Positions 1 through 8,957 of a stretch of DNA of 64,000 nucleotides are shown one piece after another. Every line of letters starts with the position of its first letter. Within the stretch, counting starts at the first letter, position 1. The position numbers and the translations under genes are program-made. Source of the DNA: Betaproteobacteria bacterium. GTDB lineage: Bacteria > Pseudomonadota > Gammaproteobacteria > Burkholderiales > Usitatibacteraceae. The stretch lies in NCBI GenBank assembly GCA_016720925.1, contig JADKJR010000036.1, forward strand, positions 302,624 through 366,623, read 5' to 3'. Under the pieces are notes generated by a model. The model searched no databases and was not told where the DNA came from. It saw nothing but the letters and a program-made list of their open reading frames with translations.

Positions 1-2
1 TT

Positions 3-2603
3 GAGCAAGGCCGGTATCGGCACCTCTATCAGCCGCGAGTCGTCGTGACGTCCGGCCCAAATGCCGGAGCGTTCGACCTGTTGCTTTTGCCGGAGGCGCT
101 TGTGCCGGAATCGCCCCTGTCGTTTGATCTGGGCGCGATGACTGCGGGTGCGGTCGTGCTGATGGAAGGCGAACCTCCACCAGACGCCGAAAAACTGCAG
201 CCATTCACCGAATTTGCCATGCGCCGCGCGAACTTCGGCCTGACGGGCGTGTGCTTCGTCGTGGAGGCAGACTGGCTTGCCTGGATAAACACGCTGATCC
301 GCGAACTATCGCACAACGCGACGCTCGACCATGCGCTTTTTCAGGCACGTCACGGCGAACAGCGGCGGTGGGAAGGCAGCACGATGCCGGCCCGCGATTT
401 CGCCCCGCCGTTCCTGGCGGGCGACCCGTGGTTTCTTGAACAGGCGCGCATTGCCCAGACCACGTTGCGAATTGCCGATTCCATGCAGACGTCGCCGCAT
501 CGTGGCATCGCCAATACCGATATTGTGACGATGGGCGCCGAACTCGCGCGGGATGCCGCCCGCCGACAGTGGATCAGTGAACGGGGCGACGCCCTTGACG
601 TTGTCGAGAAACGCCGGAAGGCCGAAGCCGTGATCGGGCCTTTGCAACTGGCGCCGATTCGGGCAACCGATGCCACGCCCGAGTTTGCGCGCGTTGACAA
701 GGCTCACACCTCCCGCGCAGTGCCGCGCATGCAGACCGCTGCAAAACCGCCAGCCGCCGCGGATATGGTATTCACTGCCCCCGCAGCGGCTGCACCGATC
801 GCGATGGCGGCACCGCCCATGATGGAAGAGATGGCTGCGTCGGCGGGCGACGAACCACCACGGGAGCGCGCAAGGAAATCGGCGAATAAACCGGCGGACA
901 AGCAATCCAAAAAAGCACCAAAGGAGGCGCCGGCGGAAACCCGCCACGTGCAATGCAAAATCCTCAGAGGCAAATCCGGCGCCGACGCAGTCAAGCGGCT
1001 CGAAGCCCGCAAACCATATCGTGCGCATATCCACATTGGCGCTGATATCGAAGCTGGCACAATACGCGCCGACACGCCCTTTGATGAATCGCAGTTGCCT
1101 CCATCCGAGGACGGGCACGATTTGCAGGTCGTGTTTTGCCCGCTGGATATCCGCACCGGAAAAGGCGGCATCGTCGCCGCAAAAGCCAAGACCATTCACC
1201 TGCCGAAAAGCGGCGTCAGTGAAATCGCGAAATTCAGTTTTGAAACAGGCGACGATGGGCAAGCGTTTCGTGCGCGCATTCTCATCATGCATCGCAATCG
1301 CATCCTGCAAACGCTGATGCTGGCGGCGCCGACCATCGAGGCCGAATTCGCACTGCGACAGGAAAACCTGGTCAGTCCCGCGTATGCCAGTAGCGCTTCC
1401 GAGGAACCGGCCGATCTTGCGCTGGTGATCAATGACAATCCCGCGGGCATCCCCGGTATCACCACCGTCGCCAACGGCAACGCCACGTTCAGCGAGCCGG
1501 CCGGACTAAATATGGTGGTCGACACGATTCAATCCCTCCTGTCGAAGGCCAATGTCAGTACGGCGGGGGAAACGCTCAAGCTCGATCACCCGGCGCTGGT
1601 GGCGCTGATGATTCAGCTGGCGACGCAGGGCGCGGCGCTGACGCGTGAGCTGACGCGCCAAATGAACTTGCCGGACTTTCAGTTGGCCGCGCGCATACAA
1701 GTGGTAGAGGCGCGGTCCAAGGCTTATTTGCCGGTCGAGTTTGTCTATACCGGCAAAGCGCCGAATATCGACGCGAAGCTTTGCCCGAATGCGCAAAAGG
1801 CACTCGCCGCGAAAGATGGCAGCGTGCACGCGAGCTGCAAACATGCCAACGATCCGAAGCACATATGTCCCGCCGCGTTCTGGGGATTCAGCAAATGCAT
1901 CGAGCGCCATCCGTTCGGCCAGACCGATTTGCACGTTTTCAATATTCCCCAGCCGGGCGCGGAAACGCTCGCGCCCTTCAATATCGCCGTGTTGGCCGCC
2001 AGCGAAAAAGTCACGCCCGCGGACCTCACCGGCAAGGACGGCGTGAAGCCGGCGATTGCCGCGCTGGCGAAGACGGTGCGAATGGCAACGTCGTGGGAGG
2101 ATTGGAAGAAAGACATTCTCGCCAAGCCGCATGCCACGCTGCTGGTGCTATTGCCGCATTCCGACAATTCGCCTGATTTCGTCAACACACCCGCACTTGA
2201 AATCCAGAAAAAGTGGCTCACCTCGGTGCAACTCGATGCCGATTTCGTGCAGGCGCCCAACGAGGCAGGGCCGGGTCCGGTGGTGCTGCTGTTGGGTTGC
2301 AGTACCGCGCTGGCGGATATCCCGTTTCTGAATTTCGTGCGCGAATTCAAAGCGGCGGGGGCGTCCATCGTGCTCGGCACACTTGCCACTGTTCACGGCA
2401 CGCATGCCACGCGGTTTGTGCGCACTTTGCTCGGCAAAATCAAGGACAAGGGCATCGACGCCAAGGATAAGTCCGCTAAAAGCAAGGGCCGCCCATTTGA
2501 TGAAATCCTGCTGGAGGTCAAGCGTGAAATGCTCGCGGAGGGCGAGCCGTTCGTGCTGAGTCTGGCCGCCTACGGCCACAGTTCGTGGCGCATCCAATCC
2601 TGA
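3..2603 (+). CDS. CHAT-like caspase-fold protein, 5' end outside window
   Basis: The frame is open through the left edge, so the true start is probably upstream; a GTG at 45 is the first possible start inside. A variable N-terminal half ends in an Ala/Pro/Lys-rich linker (about nt 700-950). A beta-rich segment follows, then a Cys/His cluster (four Cys codons, nt 1782-1900) that could bind zinc. The C-terminal alpha/beta region resembles CHAT peptidases: a hydrophobic strand ending in His (nt 2157), then strand LLLGCSTA with Cys at nt 2298, then a GASIVLGTLATVHG stretch as in the CHAT core. A His-Cys dyad is inferred. CHAT proteins are caspase-like proteases often used as effectors or regulators in bacterial conflict systems. 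A metallo-beta-lactamase-fold gene starts 23 bp downstream, probably cotranscribed. Substrate and function are unknown. Confidence 0.6.
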   Translation, partial: EQGRYRHLYQPRVVVTSGPNAGAFDLLLLPEALVPESPLSFDLGAMTAGAVVLMEGEPPPDAEKLQPFTEFAMRRANFGLTGVCFVVEADWLAWINTLIRELSHNATLDHALFQARHGEQRRWEGSTMPARDFAPPFLAGDPWFLEQARIAQTTLRIADSMQTSPHRGIANTDIVTMGAELARDAARRQWISERGDALDVVEKRRKAEAVIGPLQLAPIRATDATPEFARVDKAHTSRAVPRMQTAAKPPAAADMVFTAPAAAAPIAMAAPPMMEEMAASAGDEPPRERARKSANKPADKQSKKAPKEAPAETRHVQCKILRGKSGADAVKRLEARKPYRAHIHIGADIEAGTIRADTPFDESQLPPSEDGHDLQVVFCPLDIRTGKGGIVAAKAKTIHLPKSGVSEIAKFSFETGDDGQAFRARILIMHRNRILQTLMLAAPTIEAEFALRQENLVSPAYASSASEEPADLALVINDNPAGIPGITTVANGNATFSEPAGLNMVVDTIQSLLSKANVSTAGETLKLDHPALVALMIQLATQGAALTRELTRQMNLPDFQLAARIQVVEARSKAYLPVEFVYTGKAPNIDAKLCPNAQKALAAKDGSVHASCKHANDPKHICPAAFWGFSKCIERHPFGQTDLHVFNIPQPGAETLAPFNIAVLAASEKVTPADLTGKDGVKPAIAALAKTVRMATSWEDWKKDILAKPHATLLVLLPHSDNSPDFVNTPALEIQKKWLTSVQLDADFVQAPNEAGPGPVVLLLGCSTALADIPFLNFVREFKAAGASIVLGTLATVHGTHATRFVRTLLGKIKDKGIDAKDKSAKSKGRPFDEILLEVKREMLAEGEPFVLSLAAYGHSSWRIQS

Positions 2604-2626
2604 AAGCATTCTGAAAGGACATCTCC

Positions 2627-3697
2627 ATGTTTCGCATTCACATGCTTGCCGCCGACCACGGCGATTGTCTCTGGATCGAGTACGGCGAGGGCGACACAGA
2701 CCCGCCGAAGCGCATCCTGATCGATGCCGGGACCGTTGGCGCGTATCCGCGCTCGCTCGCCCCAAAGATAAAGGAAACCGTTGACGCCGAAGGCAGCTGC
2801 AAGTTTGAGCTCTTCGTCGTCACGCACATCGACGCCGACCATATCGGTGGCGCAATCGAATTTCTCAAGCAGGCCGGCCCGACAGGTGTATCGATCAAGG
2901 AAATCTGGTTCAACGGTTTCTTCCACCTTTCCAATACATCACCTTCGATACTCGGCGCCAAGCAAGGAGAGATGCTGACGCCGCTGATTCAAAATGGTCC
3001 GTGGACCTGGAATAAACGTTTCAAGAATCTGGCGGTGATGGTGCCGGACGCCGGCAAACTGCCCACCTTCACGCTCTCCGGCATGAAAATCACGCTGCTC
3101 TCGCCCACGTTCGCGAAGCTGCAAAAACTCAAACCGAAATGGGTGAAGGAAATTGAGAAAGCCGGCCTCGTCCCGGGCCATGCCTTCACGCTTGAGGAAG
3201 TGCTGCCGGACGGCTTTCTGGGCGGCAAGGTCGAAGACTGGGCCGATACCGCATTCAAGGAAGACAAGGCGGAACCGAATGGCAGCAGCATTGCCTTCAT
3301 TGCCGAGTACGAAGGCAAGCGCGTCTTGTTCGGTGCGGACGCGCATCCCGGCGTGTTGCTGGAAAGCCTGCAACGCGCCCCGCTGAATGCCGATGCACTG
3401 CCGCTGACCGCATTCAAGCTTCCACATCACGCCAGCAAGAACAACGTCTCCAAGGAAATGATCGCCGCGTTTCCCGCCGAGCATTATCTGGTCTCGACCA
3501 ACGGCCAGCAATTCAATCATCCCGACGAAGAAGCCATCGCGCGCATCCTCACGGAACATAAGGCGGCGGCAAAGACGCTGCACTTCAATTGCCCGTCGGA
3601 ATTCAATGCCGTGTGGAAGAGCGCCTCGCACAAAAATAAATGGAACTACGAGGCGAACTACGGAACGGCGCGTGAGGGTTTGGTGGTTGACCTGTAG
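2627..3697 (+). CDS. ComEC-type metallo-beta-lactamase-fold hydrolase
   Basis: This 356-residue protein has an AAGGA ribosome site 7 bases before ATG. Its metal motif THIDADHIGG (His67 first) is the HxDxDH variant seen in soluble relatives of the ComEC/Rec2 hydrolase domain. Later ligands are visible as FGADAH (around residue 237) and LPHHASKNN (His267-His268). No signal peptide or membrane helix is visible, so it should be cytoplasmic. The fold is established for phosphodiester or nucleotide hydrolases, but the substrate here is unknown. It directly follows the CHAT-like gene, suggesting a two-gene operon in which this could be the nuclease or hydrolase partner; that role is inference. Confidence 0.85.
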   Translation: MFRIHMLAADHGDCLWIEYGEGDTDPPKRILIDAGTVGAYPRSLAPKIKETVDAEGSCKFELFVVTHIDADHIGGAIEFLKQAGPTGVSIKEIWFNGFFHLSNTSPSILGAKQGEMLTPLIQNGPWTWNKRFKNLAVMVPDAGKLPTFTLSGMKITLLSPTFAKLQKLKPKWVKEIEKAGLVPGHAFTLEEVLPDGFLGGKVEDWADTAFKEDKAEPNGSSIAFIAEYEGKRVLFGADAHPGVLLESLQRAPLNADALPLTAFKLPHHASKNNVSKEMIAAFPAEHYLVSTNGQQFNHPDEEAIARILTEHKAAAKTLHFNCPSEFNAVWKSASHKNKWNYEANYGTAREGLVVDL

Positions 3698-4264
3698 CGA
3701 TCGTTCAAGTCCACAGGCCAGGGTGAACGATAAAACACAGCGACTGGCGCGGTGTTTGGAGCCATTTTCAACCTGTAGCCGCGCCAGTGCTTGTGTTTGA
3801 TTTTGAGTGAGGTCGTCGCAAAGTAGGGGCATGTCCGGTCCTGGCGCAGACGGTGGGACCCAGTCCCATTACAATCCCAGAAAAATACTAACGGACTGGA
3901 TTTCAGCCGCAATCCACTGTCCCGGCGGCAGGAAGAATCCATCTCTTTTATGCAACACCCGCGTGCCCATTCACGCACAAAACCCACAACCCCGTTGACA
4001 TTCAACGTCGCTCAACTTAACCTCAATCAACAACAAAAACACAGAATCGTCTGACCGAAATGGGCGCCGCATGACCCGCGCCCATGCACGAAAATACGTG
4101 CACCGGCCCGGCATTCTGCACGATACGGCGCATGGGAGAGTTGACGGTAATGGACGAATCGCAATTGATCGAAGCCCGGGGAATCATGCTCGCGCGTACC
4201 CGACTGCCGCAAAGTCATCACATCCATCACCTCCCGCCACACGATCAATAAAAAGGAGAGAGAC
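3698..4264. other. 567-bp intergenic stretch with one palindromic repeat
   Basis: Apart from the palindromic element at 3732-3799 I see no convincing gene here. Short open frames have poor composition and no ribosome site. The last bases hold the ribosome site of the DUF5343 gene. Confidence 0.5.
3732..3799. repeat. Palindromic intergenic element, copy 1
   Basis: Imperfect palindrome with 20-base arms that match at 18 positions; the right arm contains CGCGCCAGTGCTTG, the family hallmark. A GG-x-GCC patch lies near the centre. It sits just after the metallo-beta-lactamase-fold gene. There is no T-run, so it is not a standard terminator. Confidence 0.85.
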
Positions 4265-4750
4265 GTGCCCGCAGAATACCCACCGTTCATGTTTGGCTAT
4301 GGCGCCATCGCCCCCATGATCGAAAAAATTCAGGATCGAGACGTACCGGAAATTTTCAGCCACGATTACCTGCGCTTCACGCTCGGCTTCGCGCGCGAAT
4401 CGGATCGCGCCTTTATCGCCCTGGCCAAGCGCATCGGCTTGCTCACGGTGGAAGGCAAGCCGACCGAACTTTACAACGAACTGCGAAAACCCAGGCAAGC
4501 CCAAGCTGCTCTCGCGAAAGCGATGCAACTAGGCTACGCCGCGTTGTATTCACGCAATGCCAACGCAAACGAACTTCCACGCAAAGAATTGGGGGCGCTG
4601 GTCGCCGAAGTCACCGGACTGGAGCCGGGGCACGCGACCGCGCGCGCAGTGGTCGGGACCTTCCTCGCTCTGCGGGATCTGGCGAGCCCGCGGGTGGAAG
4701 CGGCGCCGGTGGAGAATCGGCGGAAAGAGGAGAGGCGAGGCGGGCGGTGA
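4265..4750 (+). CDS. DUF5343 family protein
   Basis: The GTG start is supported by AAGGAGAG a few bases upstream. The 161-residue product has the DUF5343 pattern: a PP-x-F-G-Y opening, a helical segment with SHDYLRFTLGF, and a conserved IGLLTVEGKPTELYNELRKP segment typical of a winged-helix-like domain. The tail (about 140-161) is basic and low in complexity. Family members have no established biochemical activity; I recall them near defence and mobile genes, which would suit the CHAT-like gene 1.7 kb upstream, but linkage is inference. Cytoplasmic, with no membrane segment. Confidence 0.75.
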   Translation: MPAEYPPFMFGYGAIAPMIEKIQDRDVPEIFSHDYLRFTLGFARESDRAFIALAKRIGLLTVEGKPTELYNELRKPRQAQAALAKAMQLGYAALYSRNANANELPRKELGALVAEVTGLEPGHATARAVVGTFLALRDLASPRVEAAPVENRRKEERRGGR

Positions 4751-4976
4751 GGGCATTGCGCGTTGCGCCGACGCAGTAAAAACGTGTTCCTGTGAGTTGT
4801 ACGTGCACAGATCCTGAATACGTGGAGCGAGTGGCCGCACTATTTTCCACTTACGGAATTTGCGGTGCATCAATACATTTGCAAATAAATAGTCGCGCGA
4901 TGGCTGACTAACAATTGCTATTTCTTGTTAACATGCGAAACGCCGCTTTTTAAAACAACTTGCTCAGGGAGAACTA

Positions 4977-5525
4977 ATGAAAAAATTGCTGGCAGCAATG
5001 GGGATAGTTGTCATCCTTTCGGGATGCGCATCTGGCGCCAAAGTCGAGGGGATGTCGGTTTTTGCAGACGCAGCAACCGTCAATGCAAAAACCGCGCTGA
5101 AGAACAACGTCGCGGTCAAGGATGTAACAGGTGGGCAGGATACGAATCCGGCTTGGAAGTCCAACATCGGCAGTAGTGATTTTGAGCTGGCACTGGAGTC
5201 CTCACTGCGATCTGCTGGCCTGCTTTCCGGAGGCAAGCCGCTAGGTAGCCATTTTTTGACGGTGCATCTCGAGAAAGTGGATCAGCCATTTATCGGGCTT
5301 GATATGACTGTTACAGCCTCAGTCAATTACGTACTTAGTGAGCGTGCAAGCGGTAAGAACGTTTATTCGAAGTCGATATCGCTACCTTATACGGCGAAGT
5401 TTTCGGATGCATTTGCCGGGTATGAGCGCCTGCGACTCGCCAATGAAGGCGCGGCCAAAGTGAATATCAAGCAATTGATCGACGACCTGATTGCACTAAA
5501 GGTGGAATCAGTACAGGTCAAGTGA
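4977..5525 (+). CDS. Small lipoprotein of unknown function
   Basis: A GGGAG site precedes ATG. The N-terminus is a lipoprotein signal: MKK, hydrophobic core, then lipobox LSGC (Cys at 17). The remaining 165 residues contain a conserved-looking SSDFELALESSLRSAGLL segment and a strand-rich C-terminal half. It is probably anchored in the outer membrane facing the periplasm. It is the first of three consecutive small secreted proteins. The family was not recognised beyond being a lipoprotein. Confidence 0.8.
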   Translation: MKKLLAAMGIVVILSGCASGAKVEGMSVFADAATVNAKTALKNNVAVKDVTGGQDTNPAWKSNIGSSDFELALESSLRSAGLLSGGKPLGSHFLTVHLEKVDQPFIGLDMTVTASVNYVLSERASGKNVYSKSISLPYTAKFSDAFAGYERLRLANEGAAKVNIKQLIDDLIALKVESVQVK

Positions 5526-5605
5526 AGGTAGAAAAAATGACAGGTCAAGTGGCCTATGTAAGAAAGTCAACGCATCAATAATTTCAAAAAAAAGGGGAGA
5601 GACCA

Positions 5606-6112
5606 ATGTTCGCAAGAAAAACTACGGCGGCTATCGTCGCTATTTCGCTCGTGGGTGCAACAACCCTTCCAGGTTGCGCAACATCATCAAAGGACATCTC
5701 GTCCAGCTACGTGTCGCCAATACAGTATGCAAACTACGATTGCAGTCAGCTCACGGCAGAAATGCAACGCATTCGAGGCCGTGTCAATCAGATTGCCGGG
5801 CGACTGGATGAAGCAGCCAGCAATGACAAGCTAATCATGGGCGCAGGCCTCCTGATTTTCTGGCCGGCTTTGTTTGCGTTGGGCGGTACGAAGGGGCAAG
5901 AACAAGAGTATTCCCGGCTGAAGGGTGAGTACGATGCTGCGAATCAAGCTGCGATTGAAAAGAAGTGTTCGATGGGGCCGTCAGAGATAAATCCACCGGT
6001 GCACGATCATTTCCTACCCATTCAGGTGGGTTTTCACCCGGCAGAACGGGTTACGCTTGGTAACGCTGAAACTGGCGACAACCCGATCGTGGGCCTTTCC
6101 GCGATTAAATAA
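5606..6112 (+). CDS. Small lipoprotein of unknown function
   Basis: AAGGGGAGAG lies 5 bases before ATG. The signal peptide ends in lipobox LPGC (Cys about 24). The mature part has a helical stretch with CSQLTAEMQRIRGRVNQIAGRL followed by a hydrophobic LIFWPALFALGG segment and a second helix carrying KGQEQEYSRLKGEYDAA. That pattern (helix, short glycine-rich hydrophobic patch, helix) recurs in uncharacterised proteobacterial lipoproteins. It follows another lipoprotein by 80 bp and may be cotranscribed. Confidence 0.8.
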   Translation: MFARKTTAAIVAISLVGATTLPGCATSSKDISSSYVSPIQYANYDCSQLTAEMQRIRGRVNQIAGRLDEAASNDKLIMGAGLLIFWPALFALGGTKGQEQEYSRLKGEYDAANQAAIEKKCSMGPSEINPPVHDHFLPIQVGFHPAERVTLGNAETGDNPIVGLSAIK

Positions 6113-6177
6113 AAACACCAAAGCAATCACGGCCAGATGCCGAATTTCACTAACGAAGCCGGCTCCTCAGGCTCAAC

Positions 6178-6606
6178 ATGATCCGCATCCTCGGATTTGT
6201 CGCCGTGGTCTGGTTGGCGCTAATGCCGCCGCTGTTCACGGATGGTGCCTGCACGGCCGAGTTTGATCGCGAGGCCGCGCAGTTGACCGTGAATCAAAAC
6301 TCTCTCGATTCACCAACGCATGCCCAGGAGTATTGGGCCTCCCGCCAGATTCCGGTCTCGGTTATTCCGGTAAAACAGTGCCGGCGCGCGAGGCCGAGGT
6401 TTGTGGACGTATGTGGCTCCGGAGATATTGTCTATGCCATTGTCCCGGTGCAGAACCTTGTTTGTCGCGTCTATCGGGACAGCGAAATCAGAGTCCAGCT
6501 TCACTACGATGATCGCAATCGCCTGAGCCGCATGGTTACCGACATGAATCCATTCCGTGCGCTGCCATTGCCGTGGCTTGGCGTCACGTTGTATTGGGGC
6601 AGGTAG
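6178..6606 (+). CDS. Predicted secreted protein, hypothetical
   Basis: This 142-residue protein begins with a hydrophobic segment (residues 3-20) that looks like a signal peptide ending near DGA-CTA. Four further Cys codons could form disulfides in the periplasm. The C-terminal part has RVQLHYDDRNRLSRMVTDMNP, a strand-loop-strand pattern. No family was recognised and the ribosome site is weak. It sits downstream of two lipoprotein genes in the same direction. Confidence 0.5.
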   Translation: MIRILGFVAVVWLALMPPLFTDGACTAEFDREAAQLTVNQNSLDSPTHAQEYWASRQIPVSVIPVKQCRRARPRFVDVCGSGDIVYAIVPVQNLVCRVYRDSEIRVQLHYDDRNRLSRMVTDMNPFRALPLPWLGVTLYWGR

Positions 6607-6717
6607 GTACTGAGGAGAGTACGGGGAGCCGCGTCAATGCTTTTCACCCTAACGGATTGCCTGCCAAATGCACACAACTGCGTCGTCATCGACTGTCATG
6701 GCGTCAATGTGCACCAT

Positions 6718-7359
6718 TCAGGCGGTTCGTTTCCGACGCAGCAGACTTCGTAAAGGCCGTCCCGAGTACGTGCAGCATGCCTTGCTGCAACAAAAGGCAA
6801 ACCCAGCCAACGCTCCAAGAACATGCGAGCGCCACTCCACGACAACATCATCGGGAAGTCCGCCGACTCCCGTCGAAATTCCCAGTGCCTCACCAACCAC
6901 CTTGACCGCCAATACGACCGCAAGCAATCCAACCACCAGCCGGTACGACGGATATTCCCGTGCGATGCCGATCATCGTGATCACCGACAGCGCCATCGCG
7001 ACTCCGGATAATCCGCGATATTGAACCAGGTCAGGCGACCACAGCAGCAGCCCGATCGAAATCATCGGCCCGATACCGGCAAGCCCCCACACAATCCACC
7101 ACGACCCCATCCGCTTTTCGACGATGCTGCCGGCGATGAAACATACCAGCGCATCGATGGCGGCATGCCGAGGTGAGAAGTGAACCAGGTGCGCCGTCCA
7201 GAATCGCCACCATTCACCATGACGAATCGCTTCCCGATCGAGTGCCAGCCATTGGTTGAACGATTCCGGCAGCAATGCAAACGCGATGCAGGCACCTGCC
7301 AGCAACGCAACCAGCGGTGCGCCGTTATACTTTGCGGCGCTTTGCATACACCAGTCCAC
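6718..7359 (-). CDS. rrtA: Rhombosortase (rhomboid-family intramembrane serine protease)
   Basis: The protein has about six hydrophobic segments and the rhombosortase signature: WRFWTAHLVHFSPRHAAIDAL in the second region, YRGLSG with catalytic Ser118, and catalytic His179 in SHVLGALAGF. Rhombosortases cleave the GlyGly-CTERM tail of exported proteins in the inner membrane. The gene starts inside the end of the neighbouring lipoprotein gene (overlap 7325-7359), and that neighbour carries a GlyGly-CTERM tail, so enzyme and substrate are encoded together. An alternative ATG at 7347 would shorten the overlap. The C-terminus is a basic cytoplasmic tail. Confidence 0.88.
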   Translation of the reverse strand: MDWCMQSAAKYNGAPLVALLAGACIAFALLPESFNQWLALDREAIRHGEWWRFWTAHLVHFSPRHAAIDALVCFIAGSIVEKRMGSWWIVWGLAGIGPMISIGLLLWSPDLVQYRGLSGVAMALSVITMIGIAREYPSYRLVVGLLAVVLAVKVVGEALGISTGVGGLPDDVVVEWRSHVLGALAGFAFCCSKACCTYSGRPLRSLLRRKRTA

Positions 7360-8155
7360 TGAGGGCGATGGCGATCAACACGCCGGCCCAGTCAAGGCTG
7401 CCGCCGCCGCGATACCCCGGACGGGCTTCAACGCGAATATTGGCCGCCGTCTTGATGCGAACCTTGAATGTATCCAGCTCACTTTGCAATTGCGGAATCA
7501 ATTGCTCAACGGCCTTGTTATATCCCTCGACTTGCGCGGCCCGCGAGCGCTCGCTGAAGCTGGCCAGGCTGGCCGCGCCTTTCACCTGGCTGGTGCCCGG
7601 CGCGCGAAACAGCAATTTGCGGCTGGCGACGTCGAACACGGAAATATCGAGCATCGTTTGCACATCGTATTCGTCGCCGTGCACGACATACGCGCCGACG
7701 ATCGTCCAATAGAGAAATGCCAGCGAATTGCTGTCGTTGAACTGGACCTGATCGTAGGACACCATCGCCATGATATCGACGCCAAACATGCGCGCGACTT
7801 GTTCCATGTTGGCGAACCCGCCGCCGGGTTGCAGATATTGCGTGGGAATCACCTGGATCGCGCCGATGTATTCGTGCCCGGCGAAGGAGGACTTGGCCCG
7901 TTCCAGCAACTTCATTTTTTCAGTTTCGGGCAACGACCGCACCCGCGGAGCCGTGGGAACAAAAGCGATGCCAACACGCACCGGCGGCCGCAGGTAAGTC
8001 ATCCCCGCCTCCATCTGTGGCGCTTGCGTTGCGGCCGGGTAGAGGTAGTCAACAATGCTGGCGGATTGTTTGACTTCCCGGTGAGAAAATGATGATGCGC
8101 AGCCCCACAGGCTCGCGGTAATCAGCAGCAAAATCAACGTCGTCAGGAATTTCAT
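7325..8155 (-). CDS. Rhombotail lipoprotein with GlyGly-CTERM sorting tail
   Basis: I place the start at 8155, where AGAAAGGA precedes ATG and the product opens with a lipoprotein signal (lipobox LWGC). An upstream in-frame extension would bury this signal. The mature domain (about 20-240) is a soluble periplasmic domain. The tail reads RGGGSLDW, a hydrophobic helix of about 15 residues, then AKRRKV, which is the GlyGly-CTERM layout (glycine-rich motif, membrane helix, basic end). The combination matches the rhombotail lipoprotein family known beside rhombosortases. The protein would be lipidated at one end and cut by the adjacent protease at the other. Its biological role is not established. 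Confidence 0.85.
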   Translation of the reverse strand: MKFLTTLILLLITASLWGCASSFSHREVKQSASIVDYLYPAATQAPQMEAGMTYLRPPVRVGIAFVPTAPRVRSLPETEKMKLLERAKSSFAGHEYIGAIQVIPTQYLQPGGGFANMEQVARMFGVDIMAMVSYDQVQFNDSNSLAFLYWTIVGAYVVHGDEYDVQTMLDISVFDVASRKLLFRAPGTSQVKGAASLASFSERSRAAQVEGYNKAVEQLIPQLQSELDTFKVRIKTAANIRVEARPGYRGGGSLDWAGVLIAIALSGLVYAKRRKV

Positions 8156-8301
8156 GTTTGTCCTTTCTACAATTTTTTGCGGCGGTTCGTGGCAGGCGCA
8201 ATGCGCGGCAGTCGCCATCCGCAGCAGTCAGCCTACTAGGACGGCGGCGGTTTGAAACTGGTTTGTAGAAAGTGGCGGATGGCTCCGCCGGAAGTAGCGA
8301 A

Positions 8302-8345
8302 AAGCAATACCATTTCACCGAAACCGCTTGGCAGTGGTATTGTTT
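8302..8345. promoter_or_regulatory. Inverted repeat upstream of a small gene
   Basis: CAATACCA and TGGTATTG face each other across about 22 bases (8306-8343). A weaker pair (GTACC and GGTAC) lies just downstream, ahead of the gene at 8404. The arrangement could be an operator or a leader hairpin; nothing decides between these. Confidence 0.35.
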
Positions 8346-8403
8346 AACTGTCGTACCGGACCTGAATTGCGTCAGGTACGGTTTTATTCGAGGAGCGGTG
8401 AAA

Positions 8404-8745
8404 ATGAAGTTTCTGAGCAAAGACTTGTCTCCCGCGGAAACGTCGTTCCTGAAATGGCAATACGGTTTTGACGAAGCGGACGCGCCGTTCGAGCGGGCAT
8501 TGTGGCAAGCCATCATGCGCGCCTGGGAGGCCGATGCCGTGCCAGGGGCCGCCACCCGTCATCTCGCGCGCCTCGGCGCCGCTGGTGCGTATCCCGAGGA
8601 AGTGGCGTTGTACGTGAGCTTCAGGTCCGCGGACAGTGATGCGGTCTGGAACGAGTTGATTCGCCGTGCCGGTTTGTCCGATCGCCGCACGGCAAAAATC
8701 GAAACCGGAATCGATCGCCGCCACCGCGTTGGGAGCCGTGGCTGA
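8404..8745 (+). CDS. Hypothetical small protein
   Basis: I choose ATG 8404 because GGAG lies upstream at normal spacing; an earlier in-frame ATG at 8272 would translate the inverted repeats. The 113-residue product is mostly helical (FERALWQAIMRAWEADAV, then a YPEEVALYVSFRSADSD segment) and ends in a basic tail. There is no signal peptide. No family was recognised. Confidence 0.55.
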   Translation: MKFLSKDLSPAETSFLKWQYGFDEADAPFERALWQAIMRAWEADAVPGAATRHLARLGAAGAYPEEVALYVSFRSADSDAVWNELIRRAGLSDRRTAKIETGIDRRHRVGSRG

Positions 8746-8834
8746 ATGCGCGCGCAATTGCGCTTGCGGTTTGAATCTCAGCAGACGCCCATCGTTTGCC
8801 GTCGTTCGATTGCAAGGCGTTTCAACGCGCGGAT

Positions 8835-8897
8835 CGCCATTTGGCGCGCCTTTCCAGCCGAAAATGTCCAGAACGCCCCGCCAGTGCTGGTGTCTTG
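8835..8897. repeat. Palindromic intergenic element, copy 2 (diverged)
   Basis: It carries the right arm CCGCCAGTGCTGGTGTC and a diverged left arm ATTTGGCGCGCC, with a GCCGAAAATG centre. It lies between two convergent genes and has the same orientation as the other copies. Confidence 0.7.
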
Positions 8898-8957
8898 GAC
8901 TCGCCATACGCTCCGCGCCAAACGGTCGGCATCTCTGACCAAACGTCCGGCAGGCTG

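Noticed and set aside
4071..4319. Open frame of 82 codons upstream of the DUF5343 gene
   Set aside because: It overlaps the well-supported GTG start at 4265 and has no ribosome site.
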